Below, piece by piece: positions 8,233-16,936 of a stretch of DNA of 64,000 bases. Each line of letters opens with the position of its first letter. Position 1 is the first letter of the stretch. Where the stretch lies: contig NZ_JAFBCJ010000001.1 in the NCBI RefSeq assembly GCF_016907675.1, positions 2,294,001 to 2,358,000 on the forward strand, written 5' to 3'. The notes under the pieces were generated by a model. It did no database searches. It was not told the origin of the DNA and was given only the letters and a program-made list of their open reading frames with translations. The stretch comes from Geodermatophilus bullaregiensis. Lineage in GTDB: Bacteria; Actinomycetota; Actinomycetes; Mycobacteriales; Geodermatophilaceae. A program made the translations under genes and the position numbers.

Positions 8233-9942
8233 TCAGCCGCGCACGAGGACCGCGCGCGCGGCGGCCCGGCCGGCCCGCGGGTCGTCGGCGGCCACGGCGG
8301 CCGCCGCGGCCTCCTGGCAGGCGGCGAGGTCGACGGTCGCCAGCCGGGCGCCGACGCCGGCGACGGCGGGGGCGGCGCAGGACAGCGAGGTCACCCCGAG
8401 TCCCACGAGGACGCAGGCCAGCAGGGGGTCGGCCGCGGCCTCGCCGCAGACGCCCACCGGCTTGCCCAGCCGCCGGCCCGCGGCCGCGGTGGTCGCCACG
8501 AGCGCGAGGAGGGCCGGCTGCCAGGGGTCGGTCAGGTCGGCCAGGTCGGCGGAGAGCCGGTCGGCGGCCAGGGCGTACTGCGAGAGGTCGTTGGTGCCGA
8601 TCGACAGGAAGTCGACGTGCGCCAGCATCCGGTCGGCCAGCAGGGCCGCCGAGGGCACCTCGACCATCACGCCGGGGACCAGCCCGCGGGCGCGCACGCG
8701 GGCGGCGAAGTCCGCGGCCTCGGCCGTGGTGGCCACCATCGGCGCCATCACCCACGGCGAGGTGCCGGTGCGGCGGGCGGCCTCGGCGACGGCGTCGAGC
8801 TGGCGGTCGAGCAGCCCGGGGTCGCGCCGGGCCACCCGCAGGCCGCGGACGCCGAGCGCCGGGTTGGCCTCCTCGGGCGGGGTGGCGAACTCCAGCGGCT
8901 TGTCCGAGCCGGCGTCGAGGGTGCGCAGGACGACGCGCCGGCCAGCGGCGGCCTCGAGGACGTCGGCGTAGCCGCGCGCCTGCTCCTCGACCGTGGGCTC
9001 GGCGGCCCGGCCGAGGAAGGCCAACTCCGTGCGGTAGAGCCCGACCCCCTCGGCGTGCGAGGCGAACGCGACCCGGGCGCCGTCGCCGTCCTGGATGTTG
9101 GCCAGGACCGGCACGGGCACCCCGTCGCGGGTGGTCGCCGGGCCCTGGTAGCCGGCCAGGGCCGCGGCTGCGCGCCGGGCGGCCTCGAGCTGACCGGTGG
9201 CCGCCTCGGGGTCGGGGTCGACGGTGAGCGTGCCCTCCTCGGCGTCGAGCAGCACGGTCGCGCCGGCCGGGACGGCGTCGAGCCCCTCGACCGCGACGAC
9301 CAGGGGCAGGTTCAGCTGGCGGGCGATGATCGCGGTGTGGCTGGTGGTGCCGCCCAGCCGGGTGGCCAGCCCGATGATGCGCCCGGCGTCGAGGCCGGCG
9401 GTGTCGGCGGGGGCCAGGTCGTCGGCCAGCAGGATGGAGGGCACCTCGGGCGCGGGGACGCCGGGCTCACCCTGGCCGGTCAGCTCGGCGACCACGCGGT
9501 CGCGGATGTCACGGACGTCGGTCACCCGCTCGGCCATGACGCCGCCGAGGGAGCTGAAGACGTCGACGAACTGCTGGGCGGCCTGCACCGCGGCCACGGA
9601 GGCGGGGACGCCGGCGGCGATCCGCTGCTCCGCCGCGCCGAGCAGACCCCGGTCGCGTGCCAGGCCGGCGGTGGCCGAGAGCACCTCGGCGGTCATCCCG
9701 GTCGCGGCCGCGGCGCGCTGGGCCAGCCGGTCGGCCACCGCGTCGGCGGCCGTGACGAACCGGGCCTTCTCCTCCTCCCGGGCCGCCTCGGGCAGCGTCT
9801 CGAAGGCGGTGCCGGGCAGTTGCACGGCGCCGGAGGGGCGCACGACCGGGCCGAGGACGACGCCGGGGACGACGGGCGTACCGGTGAGCACGGCGGGAGC
9901 CGGCCGGTCCGCGGTCGGGGCACTGGGAGCGGTGGAGGACAT
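8233..9942 (-). CDS. ptsI: Phosphoenolpyruvate-protein phosphotransferase, enzyme I
   Basis: Takes phosphate from PEP and passes it to HPr, the first step of the sugar phosphotransferase system. The 569 residues match the usual length. The phosphorylated histidine is His202 in GGTTSHTAIIAR; the C-terminal half is a PEP-binding barrel with SIGTNDLSQYALAADR and the conserved Cys in VGVCGEAAADP. The ATG follows GAAGGTCC. It is divergent from fruR-fruK-fruA-ptsH and the two promoters probably share one operator. Confidence 0.96.
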   Translation of the reverse strand: MSSTAPSAPTADRPAPAVLTGTPVVPGVVLGPVVRPSGAVQLPGTAFETLPEAAREEEKARFVTAADAVADRLAQRAAAATGMTAEVLSATAGLARDRGLLGAAEQRIAAGVPASVAAVQAAQQFVDVFSSLGGVMAERVTDVRDIRDRVVAELTGQGEPGVPAPEVPSILLADDLAPADTAGLDAGRIIGLATRLGGTTSHTAIIARQLNLPLVVAVEGLDAVPAGATVLLDAEEGTLTVDPDPEAATGQLEAARRAAAALAGYQGPATTRDGVPVPVLANIQDGDGARVAFASHAEGVGLYRTELAFLGRAAEPTVEEQARGYADVLEAAAGRRVVLRTLDAGSDKPLEFATPPEEANPALGVRGLRVARRDPGLLDRQLDAVAEAARRTGTSPWVMAPMVATTAEAADFAARVRARGLVPGVMVEVPSAALLADRMLAHVDFLSIGTNDLSQYALAADRLSADLADLTDPWQPALLALVATTAAAGRRLGKPVGVCGEAAADPLLACVLVGLGVTSLSCAAPAVAGVGARLATVDLAACQEAAAAAVAADDPRAGRAAARAVLVRG

Positions 9943-10019
9943 CGGACCTTCCCGGGGGGTTCGGAGGTGTTCGGCGTGGGGACTGCGTCGTCCGTCGGTG
10001 ACCAGACTCACCAAACGGT

Positions 10020-10049
10020 GTTGACTTGTCAACGTAATCCACGTACAAC
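10020..10049 (+). promoter_or_regulatory. Divergent fructose promoter with overlapping inverted repeat
   Basis: On the plus strand TTGACT (10021-10026) and TACAAC (10044-10049) are 17 bases apart, a good vegetative promoter for the deoR-fru operon. The -35 lies inside the inverted repeat GTTGACTTGTCAAC, whose other strand offers TTGACA as a -35 toward ptsI. A single repressor dimer bound here could control both directions; the DeoR protein encoded just downstream is the natural candidate. Confidence 0.65.
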
Positions 10050-10149
10050 CACAGAGACACAAACTCGATCCCACATGATCGGGCAGTGCACGGGGCCTCC
10101 GCCGGTGGGCTCCCGGACCGGCAGGAGCCACACGGCGAGGAGGTGGACG

Positions 10150-10917
10150 GTGTACGCCGAAGAACGCCAGCAGGCGATCGCCACGCTGGTCGTCGAGCGC
10201 GGCCGGATCGCGGTGACCGCGGTCGCCGAGCAGTTCGGGGTGACCACCGAGACGGTGCGCCGCGACCTCGCCGTCCTGGAACGGGCCGGCGTGCTGCGCC
10301 GGGTGCACGGCGGCGCGGTGCCGGTCGGGGCGCTGACGCTGATGGAGACGGCGCTGGTGGAGCGGAACGCCACGCACGCCGAGGCCAAGCGCAAGATCGC
10401 GGCCGCGGCACTCGACCTGCTGCCCGGCCCCGGCGGCAGCCTGCTGCTCGACGGCGGCAGCTCCACCGCCGCCCTCGCCGAGGTGCTGCCGACCGACCGC
10501 AACCTCTTCGTCGCCACCAACTCGGTGCCGATCGCCGGCCGCCTGGCCACCGTCCCGGGGCTCACCCTGCACGTGCTCGGCGGCCGCGTCCGCGGGCTGA
10601 CCCAGTGCGCCGTCGGGGAGACGCCGGTGCGCGCCCTGGCCGAGCTGCGCGTCGACGTCGCCTTCCTCGGCACCAACGGCATCACCCCCGGGCACGGGTT
10701 CACCACCCCCGACGAGGCGGAGGCCTCGGTCAAGCGGGCGATGGTGCGGGCCGGCCAGCGGGTCGTCGTCCTCGCCGACGGCAGCAAGCTGGGCCGCGAG
10801 CAGCTGGTCCGCTTCGCGGCGCTCGACGACGTCGACGTCGTGGTGACCGACAGCGGCGCCGACCGCACGGCCGTCGACCGGCTCGAGGCCGCCGGCGTCG
10901 AGGTCGTGGTCGCGTGA
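10150..10917 (+). CDS. DeoR-family transcriptional regulator of the fructose PTS (FruR-like)
   Basis: Sugar-responsive repressor, 255 residues. The N-terminal winged helix has VAEQFGVTTETVRRDLAVLE, the family helix-turn-helix, followed by the RRVHGGAVP wing. The C-terminal sensor domain has LLLDGGSSTAALAEVLP and FLGTNGITPGHGFTTPDEAE, the phosphosugar-binding segments. GTG at 10150 is preceded by AGGAGG. Its stop overlaps the fruK start (GTGA). By context it should sense fructose 1-phosphate and repress this cluster. Confidence 0.9.
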   Translation: MYAEERQQAIATLVVERGRIAVTAVAEQFGVTTETVRRDLAVLERAGVLRRVHGGAVPVGALTLMETALVERNATHAEAKRKIAAAALDLLPGPGGSLLLDGGSSTAALAEVLPTDRNLFVATNSVPIAGRLATVPGLTLHVLGGRVRGLTQCAVGETPVRALAELRVDVAFLGTNGITPGHGFTTPDEAEASVKRAMVRAGQRVVVLADGSKLGREQLVRFAALDDVDVVVTDSGADRTAVDRLEAAGVEVVVA

Positions 10918-11939
10918 GCGGCGGCCGCGTCGTCACGCTGACGGCCAACCCGAGCCTCGACCGCACCCTCGTCCTCCCCGGCCCGCTGACCCGCGGCGGG
11001 GTGGCCCGCCTCGGCACCAGCTCCACCGAGCCCGGCGGCAAGGGCGTCAACGTCGCCCGCGTGCTCGCCGCGGCCGGCACCGACGTCGTCGCCGTCGTCC
11101 CGGCCGACGACACCGACCCGCTGGTCACGGCCCTGGCGGCGCTCTCGCTGCCGCTGGTCACCGTCCCGACCGGCGCGGCGGTGCGCACCAACTACACGCT
11201 CACCGAGCCCGACGGCACCACGACGAAGCTCAACGAGCCCGGCACGGCGCTGGACGCCGGCACCCGGGCGGCCCTGACCCGGGCGCTGGCCGGCGCCGCC
11301 GAGGGCGCGCGCTGGGTGGTGCTGTCCGGCTCGCTGCCGCCCGGCACACCGGCGGACTGGTACGCCGAGCTGGTCCGGGCCGTCCGCGGCACCGGCGCCC
11401 GGGTCGCCGTCGACACCTCCGAGGCGCCGCTGCTGGCGCTGCTGGCCGCGGGCCCCGAGGCCGCGCCCGACCTGGTCAAGCCCAACAGCGAGGAGCTGGC
11501 CCAGGTGGCCGGCACCACCGAGGCCGAGCTGCTCGCCGACCCCGCGGCCCTGCGCGCCGCCGTCGACGGGCTGCACGCCGGCGGCATCGCCGAGGTGCTG
11601 CTGACCCTCGGGGGCGACGGCGCGGTGCTCTCGACCGCCGACGGCGAGGTGTGGTCCGCCCGGCCCCCACGGATCACCGTGCGCAGCACGGTCGGCGCCG
11701 GCGACTCGAGCCTGGCCGGCCACGTGCTGGCCGCCCTGGCCGGGGCCCCCGCGGCCGACCGCCTGCGCCGCGCGGTCGCCACCGGCGCGGCCGCCGCCGC
11801 GCTGCCCGGCTCGGCCCTCCCCACGCCCGGCCAGGTCGACCTGGCCGGCGTCTCCGCACAGCCCGGCCTGCCCGGGTCCGTCCTCCCCGAACCGTCTGCT
11901 GCCCGACCCGTCCCGGCCGCCGGCCGGGACGTCCCCTGA
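10914..11939 (+). CDS. fruK: 1-phosphofructokinase
   Basis: Phosphorylates fructose 1-phosphate, the product of the FruA transporter, to fructose 1,6-bisphosphate. The PfkB/ribokinase fold is shown by TLTANPSLDRTL at the N-terminus, PGGKGVNVARVLAAAG, and the catalytic STVGAGDSSLAGHVL near the C-terminus. At 341 residues it is slightly longer than usual because of a C-terminal Pro/Ala-rich tail of about 30 residues. It is coupled to the regulator upstream by a 4-base overlap and followed by fruA after 18 bases. Confidence 0.94.
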   Translation: MSGGRVVTLTANPSLDRTLVLPGPLTRGGVARLGTSSTEPGGKGVNVARVLAAAGTDVVAVVPADDTDPLVTALAALSLPLVTVPTGAAVRTNYTLTEPDGTTTKLNEPGTALDAGTRAALTRALAGAAEGARWVVLSGSLPPGTPADWYAELVRAVRGTGARVAVDTSEAPLLALLAAGPEAAPDLVKPNSEELAQVAGTTEAELLADPAALRAAVDGLHAGGIAEVLLTLGGDGAVLSTADGEVWSARPPRITVRSTVGAGDSSLAGHVLAALAGAPAADRLRRAVATGAAAAALPGSALPTPGQVDLAGVSAQPGLPGSVLPEPSAARPVPAAGRDVP

Positions 11940-11957
11940 CGCCCCGGAAGGTCCGTC

Positions 11958-14090
11958 ATGTCAGCACTCATCACCCCCGAGCTGGTCGCCCTCGACAGCG
12001 ACCTCGGCTCCGACAAGGCCGCGGTGGTCCGCCGCCTGGCCGGCCTGGTGGCCGACGCCGGCCGGGCGACGGGCGCCGACGCGCTCGCCGGTGACGCCCT
12101 GGCCCGCGAGGCCCAGGCGGCCACCGGGCTGCCCGGCGGCATCGCGATCCCGCACTGCCGCTCGGCCGCGGTGACCCAGGCGTCGCTGGCCTTCGGACGA
12201 CTCGACCCCGGCGTCGACTTCGGCGCCCCCGACGGCCCCGCCGACCTGGTGTTCCTCATCGCCGCCCCGGCAGCCGGGGACGCCGACCACCTCACGCTGC
12301 TCAGCGCGCTGGCCCGCGCCCTGGTGCGGCCGGACTTCGTGGCCTCGCTGCGCGCCGCCGGCTCCGCCGCCGACGTCGTCCGCCTGGTCGAGGAGGTCGT
12401 CTCCCCGACGCCGGCGACCGGCGCGAGCGCCGCCACCTCGGTCCCCGCCCCGGCCACCTCCCCGGCCGCCGCGGCGCCGGTCTCGACGGACAAGGCCCCG
12501 GCCCGCCGCAGCATCGTCGCGGTCAGCGCCTGCCCGACCGGCATCGCGCACACCTACATGGCCGCCGACAAGCTCACCGCCGCCGCGCAGGCCGAGGGCG
12601 TCGACCTGGTCGTGGAGACGCAGGGCTCCTCGGGCTCCACGCCGCTGGACCCCTCGGTCATCCGCAACGCCGACGCCGTCATCTTCGCCGTCGACGTGGG
12701 CGTCAAGGACCGCGACCGGTTCGCCGGCAAGCCCGTCATCCAGTCGGGCACCAAGCGGGCGATCAACGAGCCCGAGGTCATGATCCGCGAGGCGCTCGCG
12801 GCCGCCGACGACCCGAACTCCCGCAAGGTGCCCGGCTCCGGCGCGGCCGGCGAGACCGCCGCGGCGAGCTCGGCCGGGCGCCCGAGCACCGGCGCGGAGA
12901 TCCGCCGCTGGCTGCTCACCGGCGTCAGCTACATGATCCCGTTCGTCGCCGCGGGCGGTCTGCTCATCGCGCTCGGCTTCCTGTTCGGCGGCTACCAGAT
13001 CGTCAGCGACAACCCGGCCGTCGAGGGACAGAGCTACGCCCTGAGCTGGGTGCTCAACAACAGCTTCTTCGACCTGCCGACGGCCGATCCCGTCTCGGGC
13101 CTCAACGACGGGTTCCTGGGCTACCTCGGCGCGGTCTGCACCGTCCTGGGCCAGGCGGCCTTCGGCTTCCTCGTCCCGGCGCTGGCCGGCTACATCGGCT
13201 ACGCGATCGCCGACCGCCCCGGCATCGTGCCCGGCTTCGTCGTGGGCGCGGTGTCCGTGACCGTGGGCGCCGGCTTCATCGGCGGCCTCGTGGGCGGCAT
13301 CATCGCCGGCTTCGCGGCGCTGTGGATCAGCCGCTGGAAGCTGCCCACCGGCGTCCGCGGGCTGCAGCCGGTCGTCATCATCCCGCTGCTGGCCACGCTG
13401 ATCTCCAGCGGCCTGATGGCCGTCCTGCTCGGCCGCCCGCTGGCCGCCGCGCTCACCGGCCTGGGCAACTGGCTCAACGGCCTGACCGGCACCTCGGCGG
13501 TCCTGCTCGGCATCATCCTCGGCCTGATGATGTGCTTCGACCTGGGCGGCCCGGTCAACAAGGCGGCCTACGTCTTCGCGACCACCGGCCTGGCCGCCGG
13601 AAGCGGCGCTCCGCTGATCATCATGGCCACGGTCATGGCCGCGGGCATGGTCCCGCCGCTGGCGATGGCGCTGAGCACGGCCGTGCGACCGAAGCTCTAC
13701 ACCCCGGCCGAGCGCGACAACGGCAAGGCGGCCTGGCTGCTGGGCCTGTCCTTCATCTCCGAGGGCGCCATCCCGTTCGCCGCCGCCGACCCGCTGCGGG
13801 TCATCCCCTCGATGATGCTCGGCGGGGCCACGACCGGCGCCATCGTCGCGGCCAGCGGCGTGGAGCTGCGGGCCCCCCACGGCGGGATCTTCGTGTTCTT
13901 CGCGATGAGCGGGGTGCTGATGTTCGTGGTGGCGCTGGTCATCGGCACGATCGTCGGCGCCGTGGCGGTCACCATCGCCAAGAGCATCGGCCGCACCAAG
14001 GCCGACGCCGTCCCGGAGGACGCCGTCGACATGGCCCACGCCCACAACGTGACCCCGGCCTCGACCGTCAGCGCGCCCGCACGCGCCTGA
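11958..14090 (+). CDS. fruA: PTS fructose transporter, fused EIIA-EIIB-EIIC
   Basis: Imports and phosphorylates fructose at the membrane. The 710 residues run EIIA (1-150, phospho-His66 in GIAIPHCRS), an Ala/Pro linker, EIIB (about 185-280, phospho-Cys192 in SACPTGIAHTYMAAD) and EIIC (about 305-690) with around ten hydrophobic helices including SFISEGAIPFAAADP. The fused domain order is the standard bacterial FruA form. A GGAAGGTCC site precedes the ATG. Phosphate flows from PtsI through PtsH, both encoded here. Confidence 0.96.
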   Translation: MSALITPELVALDSDLGSDKAAVVRRLAGLVADAGRATGADALAGDALAREAQAATGLPGGIAIPHCRSAAVTQASLAFGRLDPGVDFGAPDGPADLVFLIAAPAAGDADHLTLLSALARALVRPDFVASLRAAGSAADVVRLVEEVVSPTPATGASAATSVPAPATSPAAAAPVSTDKAPARRSIVAVSACPTGIAHTYMAADKLTAAAQAEGVDLVVETQGSSGSTPLDPSVIRNADAVIFAVDVGVKDRDRFAGKPVIQSGTKRAINEPEVMIREALAAADDPNSRKVPGSGAAGETAAASSAGRPSTGAEIRRWLLTGVSYMIPFVAAGGLLIALGFLFGGYQIVSDNPAVEGQSYALSWVLNNSFFDLPTADPVSGLNDGFLGYLGAVCTVLGQAAFGFLVPALAGYIGYAIADRPGIVPGFVVGAVSVTVGAGFIGGLVGGIIAGFAALWISRWKLPTGVRGLQPVVIIPLLATLISSGLMAVLLGRPLAAALTGLGNWLNGLTGTSAVLLGIILGLMMCFDLGGPVNKAAYVFATTGLAAGSGAPLIIMATVMAAGMVPPLAMALSTAVRPKLYTPAERDNGKAAWLLGLSFISEGAIPFAAADPLRVIPSMMLGGATTGAIVAASGVELRAPHGGIFVFFAMSGVLMFVVALVIGTIVGAVAVTIAKSIGRTKADAVPEDAVDMAHAHNVTPASTVSAPARA

Positions 14091-14154
14091 CAGGGCAGGC
14101 TCGGACCCTGCACCGATCTCTCCAGTCCCATCCCCGAACAGCGAGGACGACGAC

Positions 14155-14415
14155 ATGCCCAGCCAGACCGTCACCGTCGGCTCCCGGGTCGGCCTGCACG
14201 CCCGCCCGGCCGCGCTCATCGCCGAGGCCGTGGGCAAGGCCGGTGTCCCGGTCACCCTGGCCACGCCGGGCGGCGCGCCCGTCGACGCCGGCTCGCCGCT
14301 GATGATCATGACCCTCGGCGCCCAGAAGGGCGCGGAGGTCACCGTGAGCAGCGACGACGCCGGCGTGGTCGAGCAGATCGCGGGCCTGGTCGCCCAGGAC
14401 CTCGACGCCGAGTGA
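14155..14415 (+). CDS. ptsH: Phosphocarrier protein HPr
   Basis: Carries phosphate from enzyme I to EIIA. At 86 residues it is the normal size. His15 in GLHARPA is the phosphorylated residue; Ser47 in AGSPLMIM is at the position phosphorylated in Firmicutes, but no HPr kinase is visible here. A GAGGACGAC site precedes the ATG. It is last gene of the fru operon and is followed by two hairpins. Confidence 0.96.
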   Translation: MPSQTVTVGSRVGLHARPAALIAEAVGKAGVPVTLATPGGAPVDAGSPLMIMTLGAQKGAEVTVSSDDAGVVEQIAGLVAQDLDAE

Positions 14416-14434
14416 AGCAGGAGGACCCCGTTCC

Positions 14435-14460
14435 CTCACCCCTCGCACGCTCGGGGTGAG
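14435..14460 (+). terminator. First hairpin after ptsH
   Basis: CTCACCCC and GGGGTGAG pair perfectly across a 10-base loop, 20 bases beyond the ptsH stop. It is weaker than the second hairpin that follows. Confidence 0.5.
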
Positions 14461-14480
14461 CCCCTGACCGGGGCCGGCAC

Positions 14481-14526
14481 GACGACGGCGCCCGTCCCCT
14501 CGGCCGAGGGGACGGGCGCCGTCGTC
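14481..14526. terminator. Strong 23-bp perfect hairpin after the fru operon
   Basis: Two exact 23-base arms, beginning GACGACGGCGCCCG, meet without mismatch; realistically a 21-bp stem with a 4-base loop. It lies between convergent transcription units, so it can stop transcription from both sides. Confidence 0.75.
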
Positions 14527-14554
14527 CGTCCGGGTGCCGCGCGCGCCGCGCCGG

Positions 14555-14634
14555 GATCAGGGTCCCTGATCGTGACGCGTCCTCCCCCACCGTGCGCGGT
14601 GCGGGAGGACGCGCCGGGATCAGGTCACCTGGTC
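14555..14634. repeat. 80-bp palindromic element, full copy A
   Basis: Left 17-bp palindrome GATCAGGGTCCCTGATC, a central stem GCGTCCTCCCCCACCG against its near complement with a TGCG loop, and a right 17-bp palindrome GATCAGGTCACCTGGTC with one mismatch. The whole unit also folds as one long imperfect hairpin. It is exactly the same length as the copy near 39.8 kb. It sits 16 bases from the stop of the minus-strand SRPBCC gene. Confidence 0.8.
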
Positions 14635-14650
14635 GTCACGGGCGCTGCGC

Positions 14651-15118
14651 TCACTGCTGGTCGGGGCGCGGGACGTCGCCGCGCCAGGCGCCGGTCTCGG
14701 TGCCGCGGCTCTCGATGAACTCCTTGAACCGCTTGGCGTCGGCCTTGACCTGCCGGTCGTCGAAGCCCAGCGCCGCACCGGCCTTCTCGACGATGCCGTG
14801 CGGCTCCCAGTCGATCTGGATCATCACGCGGGTCCTGCTGTCGTCGAGGCGGTGGAAGGTGACCACCCCGGCGTGCTTGGCGTCGCCCCCGGTGCTGGTC
14901 CAGGCGACGCGCTCCTCGGGGTGCTGCTCGGTGATCTCGGCGTCGAACTCGCGCTTGATGCCGTCGATGTTGGTGACCCAGTGGGTACGCGTGTCGTCGA
15001 GCTGGGTGATCCGCTCGACCCCGCCCATGAACTGGGGGAACGACTCGAACTGCGTCCACTGGTCGTAGGCGACCCGGATCGGGACGTCGACGTCGACGGA
15101 CTCCTGCACGCTGGCCAC
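14651..15118 (-). CDS. SRPBCC family protein (polyketide cyclase/START-like)
   Basis: A 155-residue single-domain protein of the START/SRPBCC ligand-binding fold. The N-terminus VDVDVPIRVAYDQWTQFESFP and the middle DAKHAGVVTFHRLDDSRTRV are typical of the actinobacterial cyclase/dehydrase group. The GTG at 15118 follows AGAGGAGCG. No signal peptide. The ligand is unknown. It may form an independent unit, since 287 bases separate it from the dehydrogenase operon upstream. Confidence 0.8.
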   Translation of the reverse strand: MASVQESVDVDVPIRVAYDQWTQFESFPQFMGGVERITQLDDTRTHWVTNIDGIKREFDAEITEQHPEERVAWTSTGGDAKHAGVVTFHRLDDSRTRVMIQIDWEPHGIVEKAGAALGFDDRQVKADAKRFKEFIESRGTETGAWRGDVPRPDQQ

Positions 15119-15405
15119 GGTGCACGCTCCTCTGGTCGGGTGTCGTTGCGGTCGTCGGCGACCTACCCGCCCGGTCCCCGCTGACACACCCGCGTCCGCG
15201 ACGGGGCCGCGACCGGCCGGGGCCGGCGGACCCGCGACCGCCGCGGCCGGGCCCTGGGAGGCGGGACCGCTCCCCGTGGGGAGGGGAGGGCGGTGGTGGC
15301 CGCCACTCCCCCCGACCGGCTGGTGCGCCTGCCGGACCCGCCGCCGAGGCCGGCACCGGGGTCCTGCGCCGGACGCCGCCCGGGCCGGTCCGGCCGGGGA
15401 CCGGC

Positions 15406-16917
15406 TCAGAAGGCCAGCGCGGTCCCCGGGTCGGACAGCAGCGCACCGACGTCGGCGAGGAAGCGGGAGCCCAGCTCGCCGTCGATGACCCGGTGGTCGA
15501 AGGACAGCGCCAGCTGCGTCACCTGCCGCGGCCGGACCCTGCCCTTGTGCACCCACGGCATCTCGCGGACCGCCCCGAAGGCCAGGATCGCCGACTCGCC
15601 GGGGTTGAGGATCGGCGTCCCGGTGTCGACGCCGAACACCCCGACGTTGGTGATCGTGATCGTCCCGCCGGTCATGTCCCCGGGTGCCGTCCGCCCGGCC
15701 CGCGCCGTCTCGGCGAGCTCGGCCAGCGCGCCGGCCAGCTCGGTCAGCGACAGCGCGCCGGCGTCCTCGACGTTGGGGACGACGAGCCCGCGCGGGGTGG
15801 CCGCGGCGATGCCGAGGTTGACCTGCCCGTGGACGACGATCTCCTGCGCCGCCTCGTCCCAGGAGCTGTTGACCATCGGGTGGCGGCGCACCGCCAGCAG
15901 CAGCGCCTTGGCGACGAACAGCAGGGGGCTGACCTTGACCCCCGCGAACTCGGGGCGGGCGGCCAGCCGGGACCGCAGCTTCATCATCCGCGTGACGTCG
16001 ACGGTGAGGAACTCGGTGACGTGCGGTGCGGTGAACGCGCTGGCCACCATCGCCGCGGCGGTGTGCTTGCGGACGCCCCGGATCGGGATGCGCTGCTCCC
16101 CCGCGGTGGACGTCACCGCCGGGACGGCGGTGAGCCCGGGCCGGTCCGCCGGGGCGGCGGCGGCCGCGGTGACGTCCTCGCGGGTGATGACCCCGCCCTC
16201 GCCGGTGCCGGTCACCACGGTGAGGTCGACACCGAGGTCGCGGGCCAGCTTGCGCACCGGCGGCTTGGCCAGCGGGCGTGCCCGGCCGCGGCCCGGGGCG
16301 GCCCCGAGCGAGGTCGCCGCCTCCTCCGCCGCCGCGTGCGCCTCCGCCTGCCGGCCGACCTCCAGGCCGCCGTGGCGCACCGGCTTGACCGTCATGTCGG
16401 GAGCGGTGGCCAGCAGCGGCGGCCGCTGCTGGCCACCGGAGCCGTAGTCGGCGCCGACCGGCTCGGGCACGGGCGCGCTCGCCACCGGGGCGGCGGCCGG
16501 CGCGGGAGCGGCCGACCGGCGGGGACGGCGGCGGGCCTCGGTGGTGCGCGGCCCGTAGCCGACCAGCACCGCCGTCCGCCCGCCGGGCGCCGCACCGCCG
16601 ATCAGCCCCGCGGCCGGCTCGCCGCCGTCGCTCCCGGGGTCCGCGTCCCCGTCGGGTGCGGGGGCGGGGGCGACCGCGCCGTCGTCGATGGTGATGATCG
16701 GCGTCCCGACGTCGACGGTCGTGCCGGCCTCGTGCAGCAGCTCGACCACCGTGCCGGCGTAGGGCGAGGGCAGCTCGACGGCGGCCTTGGCGGTCTCCAC
16801 CTCGCAGAGCGGCTGGTTGACCGTGACGGTGTCGCCGACGGCGACCAGCCACTGCAGGATCTCGCCCTCGGTGAGGCCCTCGCCGACGTCGGGGAGCTTG
16901 AACTGACGCTGTGCCAT
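15406..16917 (-). CDS. bkdC: 2-oxoacid dehydrogenase E2 component, dihydrolipoamide acyltransferase (BkdC-like)
   Basis: Transfers the acyl group from the E1 thiamine intermediate via lipoate to coenzyme A. The 503 residues contain one lipoyl domain (lipoylated Lys44 in VETAKAAVELP), a Pro/Ala linker, a peripheral subunit-binding domain (about 185-250, RKLARDLGVDLTVVTGTGEGG) and the catalytic domain with His475 and Asp479 in DHRVIDG. Branched-chain rather than pyruvate specificity is inferred from the single lipoyl domain, the separate E1alpha/E1beta genes and the Lrp-type neighbour. Confidence 0.9.
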   Translation of the reverse strand: MAQRQFKLPDVGEGLTEGEILQWLVAVGDTVTVNQPLCEVETAKAAVELPSPYAGTVVELLHEAGTTVDVGTPIITIDDGAVAPAPAPDGDADPGSDGGEPAAGLIGGAAPGGRTAVLVGYGPRTTEARRRPRRSAAPAPAAAPVASAPVPEPVGADYGSGGQQRPPLLATAPDMTVKPVRHGGLEVGRQAEAHAAAEEAATSLGAAPGRGRARPLAKPPVRKLARDLGVDLTVVTGTGEGGVITREDVTAAAAAPADRPGLTAVPAVTSTAGEQRIPIRGVRKHTAAAMVASAFTAPHVTEFLTVDVTRMMKLRSRLAARPEFAGVKVSPLLFVAKALLLAVRRHPMVNSSWDEAAQEIVVHGQVNLGIAAATPRGLVVPNVEDAGALSLTELAGALAELAETARAGRTAPGDMTGGTITITNVGVFGVDTGTPILNPGESAILAFGAVREMPWVHKGRVRPRQVTQLALSFDHRVIDGELGSRFLADVGALLSDPGTALAF

Positions 16918-16936
16918 GTCCTCAGGACCCCCGTCT

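Noticed and set aside
8158..10149. Long open frame running into the DeoR regulator from upstream
   Set aside because: It is antisense to ptsI and has no family similarity; the regulator begins at the GTG at 10150 with its own AGGAGG.
14555..14634. Palindromic element considered as a tRNA, riboswitch or attachment site
   Set aside because: No cloverleaf, no integrase gene nearby, and it recurs at 39.8 kb with palindromic ends, which fits a repeat element better.
15119..15405. GC-rich gap between the SRPBCC gene and E2 examined for a small gene
   Set aside because: Frames there lack a ribosome site and plausible composition; only a small CTCCCC/GGGGAG hairpin near 15276 is visible.
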